Source: Mariprofundaceae bacterium
GTDB taxonomy: Bacteria; Pseudomonadota; Zetaproteobacteria; Mariprofundales; Mariprofundaceae
Length of the DNA: 64,000 nt
Assembly: GCA_021772895.1 (NCBI GenBank)
Contig: JAJFLC010000007.1
Location: forward strand, 1-64,000
Direction: 5' to 3'
Shown piece after piece: positions 26,932 through 36,070 of the stretch. Position 1 is the stretch's first letter. Each line of letters opens with the position of its first letter. A program made the position numbers and the translations under genes. The notes under the pieces are model-generated. The model saw only the letters and a program-made list of their open reading frames with translations. It was not told the origin of the DNA and ran no database searches.

Positions 26932-27576
26932 ATGACTGATTTTGTACTTGAAGCGGAAATCCGCGAAAAAACCGGTAAGGCCGAAACCCGTCGCCTGCGT
27001 CGTGAAGGTAAACTTCCCGCCATTATTTATGGTGGTGACAAACCTGACCTTCCTATCACTTTGGATTATAACAGTACTTCAAAACTACTGAGCGACGAGC
27101 ATTTTTTCACTTCCATGATCGATATCAAGGTTAAAGGCTCTCGTGGTAAAAACACCGCACTGCTAAAAGCCACACAGTGGTGCCCTATTTATGACACAGC
27201 CAAACATCTGGATTTCTTCCGCGTAAGCTCTTCTGACAGTGTGACTGTTGAAGTTCCTATTGTTGCAATTAATCACGAAAAATGCCCGGGTGCGATTGCG
27301 GGTGGCCTGCTTGATCTTATTCGCCACACACTGGAAGTTACCAGCCGTGCGGATGCAATCCCTGAACATATCGAAATCGATTGCTCAAACCTTGAAATTG
27401 GTGACACGATTCATATTGATGACATCACCCTGCCCGAAGGCAGTGTCGTGACACATGAAGTCAACTTTACGGTGATCAATATGTCTGCACCGAAAAAAGC
27501 TGAACCTGAGGCTACAGCAGCTACTGATGAAGCTGCTGAGACTGACACAGATACAACAGAGGCTCCTACAGAGTAA
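26932..27576 (+). CDS. rplY: 50S ribosomal protein L25 (Ctc/TL5 long form)
   Basis: Binds 5S rRNA in the large subunit. 214 aa, the two-domain CTC type: N-terminal L25 domain (MTDFVLEAEIREKTGKAETRRLRREGKLPAIIYGG split over its first 35 residues) and a beta-barrel C-domain (PIVAINHEKCPGAIAGG, IEIDCSNLEIGDTIHI), then an acidic Glu/Thr/Ala-rich tail. GGAG 7 nt before the start. Followed 5 bp later by pth. Confidence 0.95.
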   Translation: MTDFVLEAEIREKTGKAETRRLRREGKLPAIIYGGDKPDLPITLDYNSTSKLLSDEHFFTSMIDIKVKGSRGKNTALLKATQWCPIYDTAKHLDFFRVSSSDSVTVEVPIVAINHEKCPGAIAGGLLDLIRHTLEVTSRADAIPEHIEIDCSNLEIGDTIHIDDITLPEGSVVTHEVNFTVINMSAPKKAEPEATAATDEAAETDTDTTEAPTE

Positions 27577-27581
27577 AAGCC

Positions 27582-28154
27582 ATGCAACTTCTGGTTGGGC
27601 TCGGTAACCCCGGCAATCAATACCAGGATACACGTCATAATATCGGTTTTCGATTTCTTGACGCTTTAGCCCATCGCGAGGGGCTGCGCTTTGCCGCAGT
27701 CCCTCGTTTTCGTGCAGAAACCTGCAATTGGGAAATCTCCGGCGAGAAGGTCATGTTTGTTAAACCGCAGACTTTCATGAATCACAGTGGCGAAGCTGTC
27801 GGCCAATTGGCACGTTATTATCAGGTCGTGACATCGGATGTGTTTGTTGTCTATGATGATCTGGATCTCCCGGCCGGAAAGCTTCGCATTAAAAAAGGTG
27901 GCGGTCATGGTGGACACAACGGTTTGAAATCCTTAAACCAGCATCTTGATGATGTGAATTACACTCGCATTAAAATTGGTATTGGAAGACCGGAATTTGG
28001 CGAAGTCTCGCCCTGGGTGCTGGGCAAAGCTTGCAAAGAAGATCGTGCATCTGAAAATATTGTGTTTGATGCGCTGTTACCGGAAATCGCAACCATCCTG
28101 GATGGTCATGCTGACAAAGCTGCCAACCGCATCCATCTAAAAATCAACAGTTAA
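27582..28154 (+). CDS. pth: Peptidyl-tRNA hydrolase
   Basis: Releases tRNA from prematurely dropped peptidyl-tRNA. 190 aa, standard. Begins MQLLVGLGNPGNQYQDTRHN with the catalytic His (about residue 20), then KPQTFMNHSGEAV, VYDDLDLPAG and GGGHGGHNGLKS. Sits in the usual place between rplY and ychF. Confidence 0.96.
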   Translation: MQLLVGLGNPGNQYQDTRHNIGFRFLDALAHREGLRFAAVPRFRAETCNWEISGEKVMFVKPQTFMNHSGEAVGQLARYYQVVTSDVFVVYDDLDLPAGKLRIKKGGGHGGHNGLKSLNQHLDDVNYTRIKIGIGRPEFGEVSPWVLGKACKEDRASENIVFDALLPEIATILDGHADKAANRIHLKINS

Positions 28155-28175
28155 AAGGGAACGAGGAAACAACCC

Positions 28176-29270
28176 ATGGCTCTAAGTATCGGAATTGTTG
28201 GACTCCCCAACGTTGGAAAATCCACACTCTTTAATGCCCTCAATGGTGGTGGTGCCGAAGCGGCCAACTACCCTTTCTGCACCATTGATCCAAATATTGG
28301 CATTGTTCCTGTTCCCGACAAGCGTATGCAACCTTTGATTGACATCGTCAAACCTCAGGCGGTTCAAGCTGCTGTGGTTGAGTTTGTAGACATCGCAGGT
28401 CTGGTGGCCGGTGCCGCCAGTGGTGAAGGCCTTGGCAATAAATTTCTCGCCAATATCCGCGAATGTGCAGCCATTGCCCATGTGGTTCGCTGTTTTGAAG
28501 ATGAAAATGTCACCCACGTATCCGGTAAAGTTCACCCTCTTTCTGATATTGAAACCATCGATACTGAACTGATGCTCAAAGATATGGACACACTGCAAAA
28601 GTCAGTGATTCGTATAGAGAAATTGATTCGATCCGGAGACAAGGATGCAAAAACACAGGCAGAGACCTTTAAAAAGGTTCTGCTAAAACTCGAAGATGGC
28701 ATCACCGTCCGTCGACAAAATCTTTCTGAAAATGACCACGAACAAATCAAAGAACTGTGTCTGTTAACGAGCAAACCTGTGCTCTACGTCGCCAATGTCG
28801 ATGACAGCTCTCTACCTGATGGAAATACCTTTGTTGACCAGGTGCGTGAACATGCTGCGGTTGAAGATGCTCGTGTTGTTGTCGTTTCTGCTCAAATTGA
28901 ATCGGAACTGGCCGAAATGGATGAGGCATCCAAAGTTGAATTTTTAGCAGATCTGGGGCTTACCGAACCCGGGCTGAACACTGTGATTCGTGAAGCCTAT
29001 ACATTACTGAATCTGATCACTTATTTCACCGCAGGCGTCAAAGAAGTCCGCGCCTGGACCATTCACCGTGGTGATACCGCGCCTCAGGCGGCGGGTGTGA
29101 TTCATACTGATTTTGAAAAAGGTTTCATCCGTGCAGAAACCATTGCTTATGATGATTATGTCGCACTTGGTGGGGAGAGCAAAGCCAAAGAAGCTGGCAA
29201 AATGCGGCTGGAAGGTAAGGATTATATCGTCAAAGATGGTGATGTGATGCATTTTCGATTTAATGTCTGA
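28176..29270 (+). CDS. ychF: Redox-regulated ATPase YchF (OBG family)
   Basis: ATP-preferring member of the OBG GTPase family, ribosome-associated. Walker A in [14 protein letters not shown], switch/Walker B in [21 protein letters not shown], a coiled-coil insertion (about residues 130-180) and a C-terminal TGS domain ([19 protein letters not shown]). 364 aa is normal. RBS GAGG before ATG 28176. Confidence 0.96.
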   Translation: MALSIGIVGLPNVGKSTLFNALNGGGAEAANYPFCTIDPNIGIVPVPDKRMQPLIDIVKPQAVQAAVVEFVDIAGLVAGAASGEGLGNKFLANIRECAAIAHVVRCFEDENVTHVSGKVHPLSDIETIDTELMLKDMDTLQKSVIRIEKLIRSGDKDAKTQAETFKKVLLKLEDGITVRRQNLSENDHEQIKELCLLTSKPVLYVANVDDSSLPDGNTFVDQVREHAAVEDARVVVVSAQIESELAEMDEASKVEFLADLGLTEPGLNTVIREAYTLLNLITYFTAGVKEVRAWTIHRGDTAPQAAGVIHTDFEKGFIRAETIAYDDYVALGGESKAKEAGKMRLEGKDYIVKDGDVMHFRFNV

Positions 29271-29285
29271 CTGACTTTATAGCCG

Positions 29286-29306
29286 CGCCAGAACTAAATT
29301 TTGGCG
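29286..29306 (+). terminator. Possible terminator after ychF
   Basis: CGCCA (29286-29290) and TGGCG (29302-29306) form a short stem with an 11-nt loop, followed by the T-rich TCTTTCTTGCTTC. It fits the end of the prs-rplY-pth-ychF unit but the stem is short. Confidence 0.4.
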
Positions 29307-29339
29307 TCTTTCTTGCTTCATCTTTCTTACTTTTATCGC

Positions 29340-30413
29340 ATGTGTAATTCATCGAGAAGTCATGAAGGAGAAGGCAGCATCAACAATAAAACTAATCATC
29401 TCCATGCTCAGGTACTGCTCATTGATGATCAGCGTACCATTATTAAAGGCATTGAACTTCTTCTTTCGCATGCGTTCGACATCAATCTGCATACCTGTTC
29501 AGACCCCGCCAAAGCCCTCGAAACAGCAAAACATGTCGGCCCCACGGTCGTTCTTCTTGACATACAAATGCCTGACATTGACGGTTTTGCAGTTCTCGAA
29601 CAGTTCAGGGCAGATCCATCCATTTGTGATGTACCGGTCATCATGCTCTCTGCGAATGAAGACCCCGAAACCAAGGCAAAAGCTTTTACGCTGGGTGCTG
29701 ATGATTATCTTATTAAAGCACCGGAAAAAATCGAACTCATCGCGCGGATTCGTTACCATTCAAAAGCTTATATTAACAATCTGGAACGCCAGTCTGCCTA
29801 TCAGGAACTGGAAGAAAACCGTATGAAACTTGAAGCTGCCGTACTTGAACTTGAACGCCTCTCTACATTGGATGGCCTGACAAAAATTTATAACCGCCGA
29901 CACTTTGATACAACCATGTTGCGTGAATGGGGACGTGCCAAGCGTGAATCAACGCCGATATCACTCATCATGATCGATATTGACCACTTTAAACAATACA
30001 ATGATCATTATGGTCATCTGGAGGGAGATAGCTGCCTTATTCAAGTGGCTCAAATGCTTGCAAACAAGCTCAAACGCTCAACCGATCATGTTGCCCGCTA
30101 TGGTGGTGAAGAGTTTATCGTTACGCTTCCCTCCACAAATGCCAAAGAAGCAGCCCCCGTCGCCGAACGTTTGCGACAATCCATCACTGATCTGGCTTTG
30201 CAACATGCAAATTCAGAGACTGGCGACATCGTCACAATCAGCCTCGGTGTCTCATCCTGTGTTCCAGAATATTCAGAAAAATATGAGTCTTTGATTGCTA
30301 CCGCCGACCAGGCACTCTACCAAGCCAAAAAACAGGGTCGCAACAGGGTTGTAACATTAAGCAAAACAGACAAGGCAACGTTATCAGACCATGATATTTT
30401 ACCGGGTAGTTAA
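29340..30413 (+). CDS. Response regulator diguanylate cyclase (REC-GGDEF)
   Basis: PleD/WspR-like enzyme making c-di-GMP. REC domain: LLIDDQ near the start, phosphoacceptor Asp in VVLLDIQMPDIDG (about residue 74), and a KAPEK lysine region. A helical linker follows (LEENRMKLEAAVLELERLS), then GGDEF: LTKIYNRRHFD, IDIDHFKQYND and active-site ARYGGEEF. RSTD five residues before GGEEF is the product-inhibition I-site. The start is uncertain: ATG 29340 has no good site, while AAGGAG near 29364 precedes only an in-frame ATC. The 3' end overlaps the convergent CDF gene by 15 bp. Confidence 0.9.
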   Translation: MCNSSRSHEGEGSINNKTNHLHAQVLLIDDQRTIIKGIELLLSHAFDINLHTCSDPAKALETAKHVGPTVVLLDIQMPDIDGFAVLEQFRADPSICDVPVIMLSANEDPETKAKAFTLGADDYLIKAPEKIELIARIRYHSKAYINNLERQSAYQELEENRMKLEAAVLELERLSTLDGLTKIYNRRHFDTTMLREWGRAKRESTPISLIMIDIDHFKQYNDHYGHLEGDSCLIQVAQMLANKLKRSTDHVARYGGEEFIVTLPSTNAKEAAPVAERLRQSITDLALQHANSETGDIVTISLGVSSCVPEYSEKYESLIATADQALYQAKKQGRNRVVTLSKTDKATLSDHDILPGS

Positions 30414-31010
30414 AGAATTTCTCTCCGCCCGGGCATCCCTAACAATTGATACACCACCTTTCACCACAATACCTGCGATCATAAAACCAATCAAAAGATC
30501 TGGAATTGACGAAGAGAAGAATTCAACCAAAAAACCGCTAAGAATAACACCAACATTAGCAATAACATCGTTTTTAGAAAATATCCAACTGGCGCGCATA
30601 TGAATCTCACCCTTGCGATGTTTGGAAATCAGCACCAAACAAATCACATTCGCAACCAGAGCAATCAACCCCACGCCAATCATCAGTTGAGAATCAGGCT
30701 CACTCCCCCAAATGCTTCTTCGTGCCACATCAATCATAACCGCCGCAGCTAAAAGGCACTGAAGAATACCACTCAAATACGCTGCCCTGATCTTATTATG
30801 AAATGCTTTTCCCACAGCGTAAAGTGCGACGGCATAGATCATAGCATCAGCAAACATATCCATTGAATCTGCAATCAGGCCTGTCGAATCTGCAATGATA
30901 CCAAGCGTAAGTTCAACAAAAAACATCACAGTGTTGATAAAGAGAAGTAGCAGCAACACCTTTTGTTGCTGCCTGTTATTCACCTCAATGCCACACCCGC
31001 AGTCAGGCAT
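30399..31010 (-). CDS. Short cation transporter of the CDF type
   Basis: 203 aa with about six membrane segments and no cytoplasmic C-terminal domain, smaller than typical CDF zinc/iron exporters (~300). The metal-site segment in helix 2 reads DSMDMFAD (Asp48, Asp51, Asp55), and helix 5 has SKNDVIANVGV. The N-terminus MPDCGCG could bind metal. It follows trxB by 40 bp on the same strand. Metal specificity cannot be read from the sequence. Confidence 0.8.
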   Translation of the reverse strand: MPDCGCGIEVNNRQQQKVLLLLLFINTVMFFVELTLGIIADSTGLIADSMDMFADAMIYAVALYAVGKAFHNKIRAAYLSGILQCLLAAAVMIDVARRSIWGSEPDSQLMIGVGLIALVANVICLVLISKHRKGEIHMRASWIFSKNDVIANVGVILSGFLVEFFSSSIPDLLIGFMIAGIVVKGGVSIVRDARAERNSLTTR

Positions 31011-31050
31011 GAAAGCAGCAATGCATAAAAAAGATCAACCTGTAAAACTT

Positions 31051-32130
<1,080 letters not shown>

Positions 32131-32245
32131 TCATTTATTTTAACGGTTTACAACCCATCTACCCATCTATTTGTTATAGCGAGGTATGCATAAATTTCAT
32201 AGATATCCGAACCTGAATCACCATCGATAATTTTGTTTTTTCTGT

Positions 32246-33607
32246 TTATAAAAGAAAAACAGTCGCCAAACCTAAAAAAGATACAAAACCAACAACGTCA
32301 GTAACGGTTGTTAGTATGGTTCCCGATGCCAATGCAGGGTCAATATTGATACGTTGCAGTGTGAGTGGAATCAGAGCCCCTGCGAGACCTGCAGCACATA
32401 GATTAATCAACATGGCCAGTGCAATAACAAAACCAAGTTTCATGCCCAGTTCCGGGAACCAGAGTGAAGCTACAATGCCGATGACAATAGCAAAACTCAG
32501 CCCTGTCACCATAGCCACCGAAGCCTCTTTGAAGAGCGCTCGTTTGGCATTTGAAAATGTAACACGACCCAGTGCAATGCCACGTACAATAATGGTTAAT
32601 GTTTGCGTTCCGGCAATGCCTCCCATGCTTGCAACGATCGGCATAAGAATCGCCAGGGCCACAATCTGAGAGATTGTGGCCTCAAACTGCGCAATCACAA
32701 AAGACGCCAAAATGGCCGTGCAAAGATTCACTCCCAACCAGACACCACGACGCCATGCTGTGATAGCAATCGGCTCTGAAAGGTCATCCTGATCCGAAAG
32801 CGCTGCCAGACGATACATATCCTCGGTTGCCTCTTCCTGAACCACATCAAGAATATCATCCGCAGTAATACGCCCGATCAACACGCCCTCTTCATCTACA
32901 ACAGGAAGTGCCAACACATCATATTTTTCGAAAATATGTGCAACTTCTTCCTGATCCTCACCTGCTAATGCTCTTGGAAAAGAACCATCCGCCACATCAA
33001 AAATCTGTGCTTCGATATCACAAAAAAGAAGAACATGTAATGAGACAACACCTCGGAGTTTATCATCCGCATCAACAACGTAGACATAATTCAGGTTTTC
33101 AATCTCTTCGCCCCATCGACGAAGCACATTAAGAACCTTTTCCACCTTCCAATCATCGCGAACTTTGAAAAGTTCCGCCTGCATCAAACCACCCGCAGAC
33201 TCCTCATCATGCGCCATCAACGGCTCAATGCCACGTCGATCATCGGGCTCCAGACGTTCAATTACCTCATCGGCAATTTCTTTATCAACCGCCTGCAAAA
33301 TATCTGTAACTTCATCCGATTCGAGATGCTCAACCACGTCACCAATTGCACTGGGCGCAAAATCAGCAAGCAGATCACCCTGCATGCCTTCCGGCAATTC
33401 CAGCAGTGTGTCTCCCAGAAGGCTTTCCGGAATAAAAGGAATCAGAATCTGACGTTGATGATCATCGCGACAGGCAAGTAACAATTCAGAAAGCTCTGCA
33501 CAATGCATTTCGGAGAATTTCTCTGACAAAACAGGCGAATGATCCCGAGCTAGCTCCAGAGCCTCTTTAAAGTCGAGTTGGCCGGTTTTTTCATCTGGGG
33601 ATTGCAC
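32246..33607 (-). CDS. mgtE: Magnesium transporter MgtE
   Basis: 453 aa with the complete MgtE plan: an N-terminal superhelical domain (residues ~30-130, with AEVIERLEPDDRRGIEPLM-like segments), two CBS domains that sense Mg2+ (LRGVVSLHVLLF, LIGRITADDILDVVQEEATEDMYRLA) and five C-terminal membrane helices with MPIVASMGGIAGTQTL lining the pore. No M-box-like leader could be recognised upstream. Cytoplasmic Mg2+ gates these channels in the known structures. Confidence 0.95.
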   Translation of the reverse strand: MQSPDEKTGQLDFKEALELARDHSPVLSEKFSEMHCAELSELLLACRDDHQRQILIPFIPESLLGDTLLELPEGMQGDLLADFAPSAIGDVVEHLESDEVTDILQAVDKEIADEVIERLEPDDRRGIEPLMAHDEESAGGLMQAELFKVRDDWKVEKVLNVLRRWGEEIENLNYVYVVDADDKLRGVVSLHVLLFCDIEAQIFDVADGSFPRALAGEDQEEVAHIFEKYDVLALPVVDEEGVLIGRITADDILDVVQEEATEDMYRLAALSDQDDLSEPIAITAWRRGVWLGVNLCTAILASFVIAQFEATISQIVALAILMPIVASMGGIAGTQTLTIIVRGIALGRVTFSNAKRALFKEASVAMVTGLSFAIVIGIVASLWFPELGMKLGFVIALAMLINLCAAGLAGALIPLTLQRINIDPALASGTILTTVTDVVGFVSFLGLATVFLL

Positions 33608-34000
33608 GCCACTCTCTCCTTCATCTCTAAAATTTGTAGAATGTTCAGAACCCTAACCAAAGCGATAAAAAAAATCAGTGTTTCAGATGTTATGCCCTAC
33701 CTATCCCTTTCTACTAAAATAAGACACATGTATAAACTTTCGGGAGGCTGAGTGCCTGATTCAGGCATTTCAGTTCAGAATAATATAAAAACTTAATCAT
33801 TCGCTTAAAACAACAGAAGACCTAAAGCATCATCTATTTACCCATATACACCCTCAATTCAATCCAAAGAATCAAACCAGATTTTAAAAAAATGTCTCTA
33901 TAACAGCACACGTTGCAATTTAAGTTGTGTGATTTTTTACACACAAAACATACAATGGGGAGTATGCTATCGCACAGATGGGAACCTGAAGGGGTATGCA
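33608..34000. other. Intergenic region with dyads upstream of the response regulator
   Basis: No ORF. It carries a nested palindrome CTGA-G-TGCCTGA-T-TCAGGCA-TT-TCAG at 33748-33773 and, nearer the response regulator, the CRP-like box listed separately. TATGCT at 33963-33968 is a plausible -10. The mgtE promoter on the other strand should also lie here. Confidence 0.5.
33925..33946 (+). promoter_or_regulatory. CRP/FNR-family operator upstream of the response regulator
   Basis: TTGTGTG-N8-CACACAA, containing TGTGA-N6-ACACA (33928-33943). Centre 33935.5. With the -10 TATGCT (33963-33968) the inferred start is near 33975, so the site sits at about -40, the class-II activator position overlapping -35. 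Two Crp-family genes lie just downstream of this gene. Confidence 0.6.
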
Positions 34001-34369
34001 ATGATACTAATTGCCGAAGATGATCTGGATATCCGAACCGTTTTAACTGAAATGTTAGAGGGTTTAGGCCATGCAACCATTGCTTTTGCAGATGCAGAAT
34101 CCGCTGTTCAATTTTTAGATTCGGGAGGCATTGATGACATCAGCATGATTGCCAGCGATTTTGTTTTACCTGGTGCCAATGGCCTGGAGCTTATCAAATA
34201 TGCCAAAAATCTACGCACCAATATTCCGGGCTTTATAATTTCAGGCTATACCACACAAAATATTCCATCTGATGTCCATTATCTCAAAAAACCATTTCAG
34301 CTCAGACAATTAAAAGAGATTGTGATAAAATGTCGTCAGCAACTTACTGAGTCATCGCTTACACATTAA
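34001..34369 (+). CDS. Single-domain response regulator (CheY-like)
   Basis: 122 aa, receiver domain only. Acidic pocket AEDDLD (Glu6, Asp7, Asp8), phosphoacceptor Asp53 in IASDFVLPGANG, Ser81 in the switch position and Lys97 in LKKPF. ATG 34001 has AAGGGG 8 nt upstream. No output domain, so it works by protein contact or as a phosphate relay. No kinase is adjacent; the orphan hybrid kinase at 43339 is a possible but unproven partner. Neighbours on the other strand are a double cNMP-domain protein and a Crp/Fnr regulator. Confidence 0.9.
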   Translation: MILIAEDDLDIRTVLTEMLEGLGHATIAFADAESAVQFLDSGGIDDISMIASDFVLPGANGLELIKYAKNLRTNIPGFIISGYTTQNIPSDVHYLKKPFQLRQLKEIVIKCRQQLTESSLTH

Positions 34370-34407
34370 CTGTTACAATTCTCAACCCGTAAAAAACACT
34401 TCAAAAA

Positions 34408-35169
34408 TCACCTTTGCAGACGAAGAAACTCACGTTTAAAATCTGCGTAAGCCTCGCAGTAACTACGGATAAGTGGCCCCGGAAATGCCAACATTTCACA
34501 CCACCCTTGAGCTATCACATCCGCCGTTGCCGCTTCAACTTTTTTAAGCACAGAAATCTCTCCAATCATATCGCCCGTCACTTGACTGGCGATCAATTGG
34601 CCATCCCTGCTTACTTCCACCCGGCCTCGTGAAATAAGGTAAAGTGTGTCATTTTCAATGTTTTTTTGGAGCAGTTTTTCATTTGGTAACAGCGCAATCG
34701 GATGCGCTTTAGACAGTATGTTTTTCCGTTCCGTTTTTGGCAAACTGCGAAAAAGTGAGTGCAGTGTCATCAGCACATCATAATCCCGTTCCCGAGCTAT
34801 TCTTTCCAGCACCTGCCGCAACTCAAATCCCTCCGTTCCCTGAAGCAACGGGAAAACATCCTTCGACTTAAATTCGATACAGCTCACATCACCTTCTGCA
34901 CGCCAGGCAATCACAGGCAAAGTATCTTCACTAAACATGCTACGTACACCGAGGAATTCATCTTTACCACTTTGGCAAAGCTTCGTCTTGCCACTTTTCT
35001 CAATGGCATACACAGTCACGTTACCATCTTCGATAAGCCGCATACCCGTAAATCCGGATGTTTCATTTGGAAGCCATTCTCCGGCATGATAAATCGCTGT
35101 TTCCCCATGTTCCATGAATGCCTCTAAAACATTTACAGGAAGGAAATCCAGTTCTTCTTTTAATGACAT
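34408..35169 (-). CDS. Double cyclic-nucleotide-binding-like domain protein without HTH
   Basis: 253 aa. Two beta-roll domains of the CAP_ED type, about residues 15-115 and 135-235, and no DNA-binding domain. In domain 1 the phosphate-binding cassette is degenerate (FLGVRSMF instead of GELSLL-R). In domain 2 it is closer (GEISVLKKVEAATADV, 203-218) but the key Arg before the Ala-Thr is missing. Classical cAMP binding is therefore unlikely. Lies 49 bp downstream of the Crp/Fnr gene on the same strand, so probably co-transcribed. It may sense something else or bind the regulator. Confidence 0.75.
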   Translation of the reverse strand: MSLKEELDFLPVNVLEAFMEHGETAIYHAGEWLPNETSGFTGMRLIEDGNVTVYAIEKSGKTKLCQSGKDEFLGVRSMFSEDTLPVIAWRAEGDVSCIEFKSKDVFPLLQGTEGFELRQVLERIARERDYDVLMTLHSLFRSLPKTERKNILSKAHPIALLPNEKLLQKNIENDTLYLISRGRVEVSRDGQLIASQVTGDMIGEISVLKKVEAATADVIAQGWCEMLAFPGPLIRSYCEAYADFKREFLRLQR

Positions 35170-35218
35170 GAATCGTGATTCTCTTCGTTCATGCGGAAGA
35201 GACTAAGAAATTTCTGGC

Positions 35219-35890
35219 CTAACGGGAAGTTTCCTTATTCAAAGTCAGCAGTTTGGCTATTTTTTCTTTTGATAAACTGACCGTTCGGCCATCCTCAGTC
35301 GCAGCCACCGCACCAGCCTCAGTACACCGTTTCATCAACTTGGTAACATGCTCACGGGTACAATTCAGCATCCGAGCCATATTCACATGGGTAGGCAGCT
35401 CAACTTCCACGCTATCACCCGTTACACTTACCCACTCTTTGCGCCCTAACATATAAATACCAAGACGATGTAACACCTGAGACTGGCCCAAGCGTCGCAC
35501 AACTTTTTGCGTTGCCGCAAAATGTAAGACTGTTGAATCTAATACTCTTCTTAAAAAGTTTTCGTTTTGCATCTGTGTGTCCCACACCGCACGGGAGATA
35601 CGCAATACACGGACAGGAGTCATACACCGTGCACAAGCCATATGCTGTTTAACACCCATCAAACCCATTTCGCCAATCAACTGGCCTGGAGACAATGTAA
35701 ACAACAGTGTTTCACTACCATCGACATCAGCCACAAAAACTTCAACCTTCCCCTCAAGCAGCAAATAGGCTCCCCGATCAGATGAATCACCTTCCATCAA
35801 TAAAAATGAACCCTTCTCGACACTGACTTCATCAGCACCCGGAAAGTCATCCCTCACAAAAAAACACTGCTCAACACCTTCCATTATCAT
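35219..35890 (-). CDS. Crp/Fnr-family transcription regulator
   Basis: 223 aa. N-terminal cNMP-type beta-roll (residues ~15-120; cassette GEMGLMGVKQHMACARC at 74-89), a dimer helix, and a C-terminal winged HTH (165-190: LPTHVNMARMLNCTREHVTKLMKR in two pieces). Arg179, Glu180 and Lys184 match CRP's DNA-contacting Arg180, Glu181 and Arg185, so a GTGA half-site is expected. The cassette lacks the Arg-Ser pair that holds cAMP phosphate, and there is no FNR-type cysteine set, so the ligand is unknown. A GGTGA-N6-TCACA box lies about 60 bp upstream. Confidence 0.9.
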   Translation of the reverse strand: MIMEGVEQCFFVRDDFPGADEVSVEKGSFLLMEGDSSDRGAYLLLEGKVEVFVADVDGSETLLFTLSPGQLIGEMGLMGVKQHMACARCMTPVRVLRISRAVWDTQMQNENFLRRVLDSTVLHFAATQKVVRRLGQSQVLHRLGIYMLGRKEWVSVTGDSVEVELPTHVNMARMLNCTREHVTKLMKRCTEAGAVAATEDGRTVSLSKEKIAKLLTLNKETSR

Positions 35891-35945
35891 TAGACCCCTT
35901 TCCCAATCAGGTTCCCCACTTTATGATGGTGACGATATAAATAAC

Positions 35946-35961
35946 GGTGAAAAATTTCACA
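35946..35961 (-). promoter_or_regulatory. CRP-like operator upstream of the Crp/Fnr gene
   Basis: GGTGA-AAAATT-TCACA, one base from the CRP consensus TGTGA-N6-TCACA. On the minus strand a weak -10 (CATAAA, 35925-35920) would put transcription start near 35913, with the box centre at about -40. This suggests autoregulation. It is also about 110 bp upstream of mfd on the plus strand. Confidence 0.6.
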
Positions 35962-36070
35962 CACACCATCACAGGCCTCAGTAGACACTGAACAACTCAG
36001 ATATATATTTTCTTTATGGTACCCCTCTTATACAATCTTCAAGTGGAGGATTGTTTCTTCTTCCGGCAGT

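Noticed and set aside
33608-34000. Possible magnesium riboswitch ahead of mgtE
   Set aside because: No M-box-like conserved pattern could be recognised on the minus strand; only simple dyads.
35219-35890. Classical cAMP-CRP or oxygen-sensing FNR identity
   Set aside because: The cAMP Arg-Ser pair is absent and there is no N-terminal cysteine cluster, so only the family name is given.
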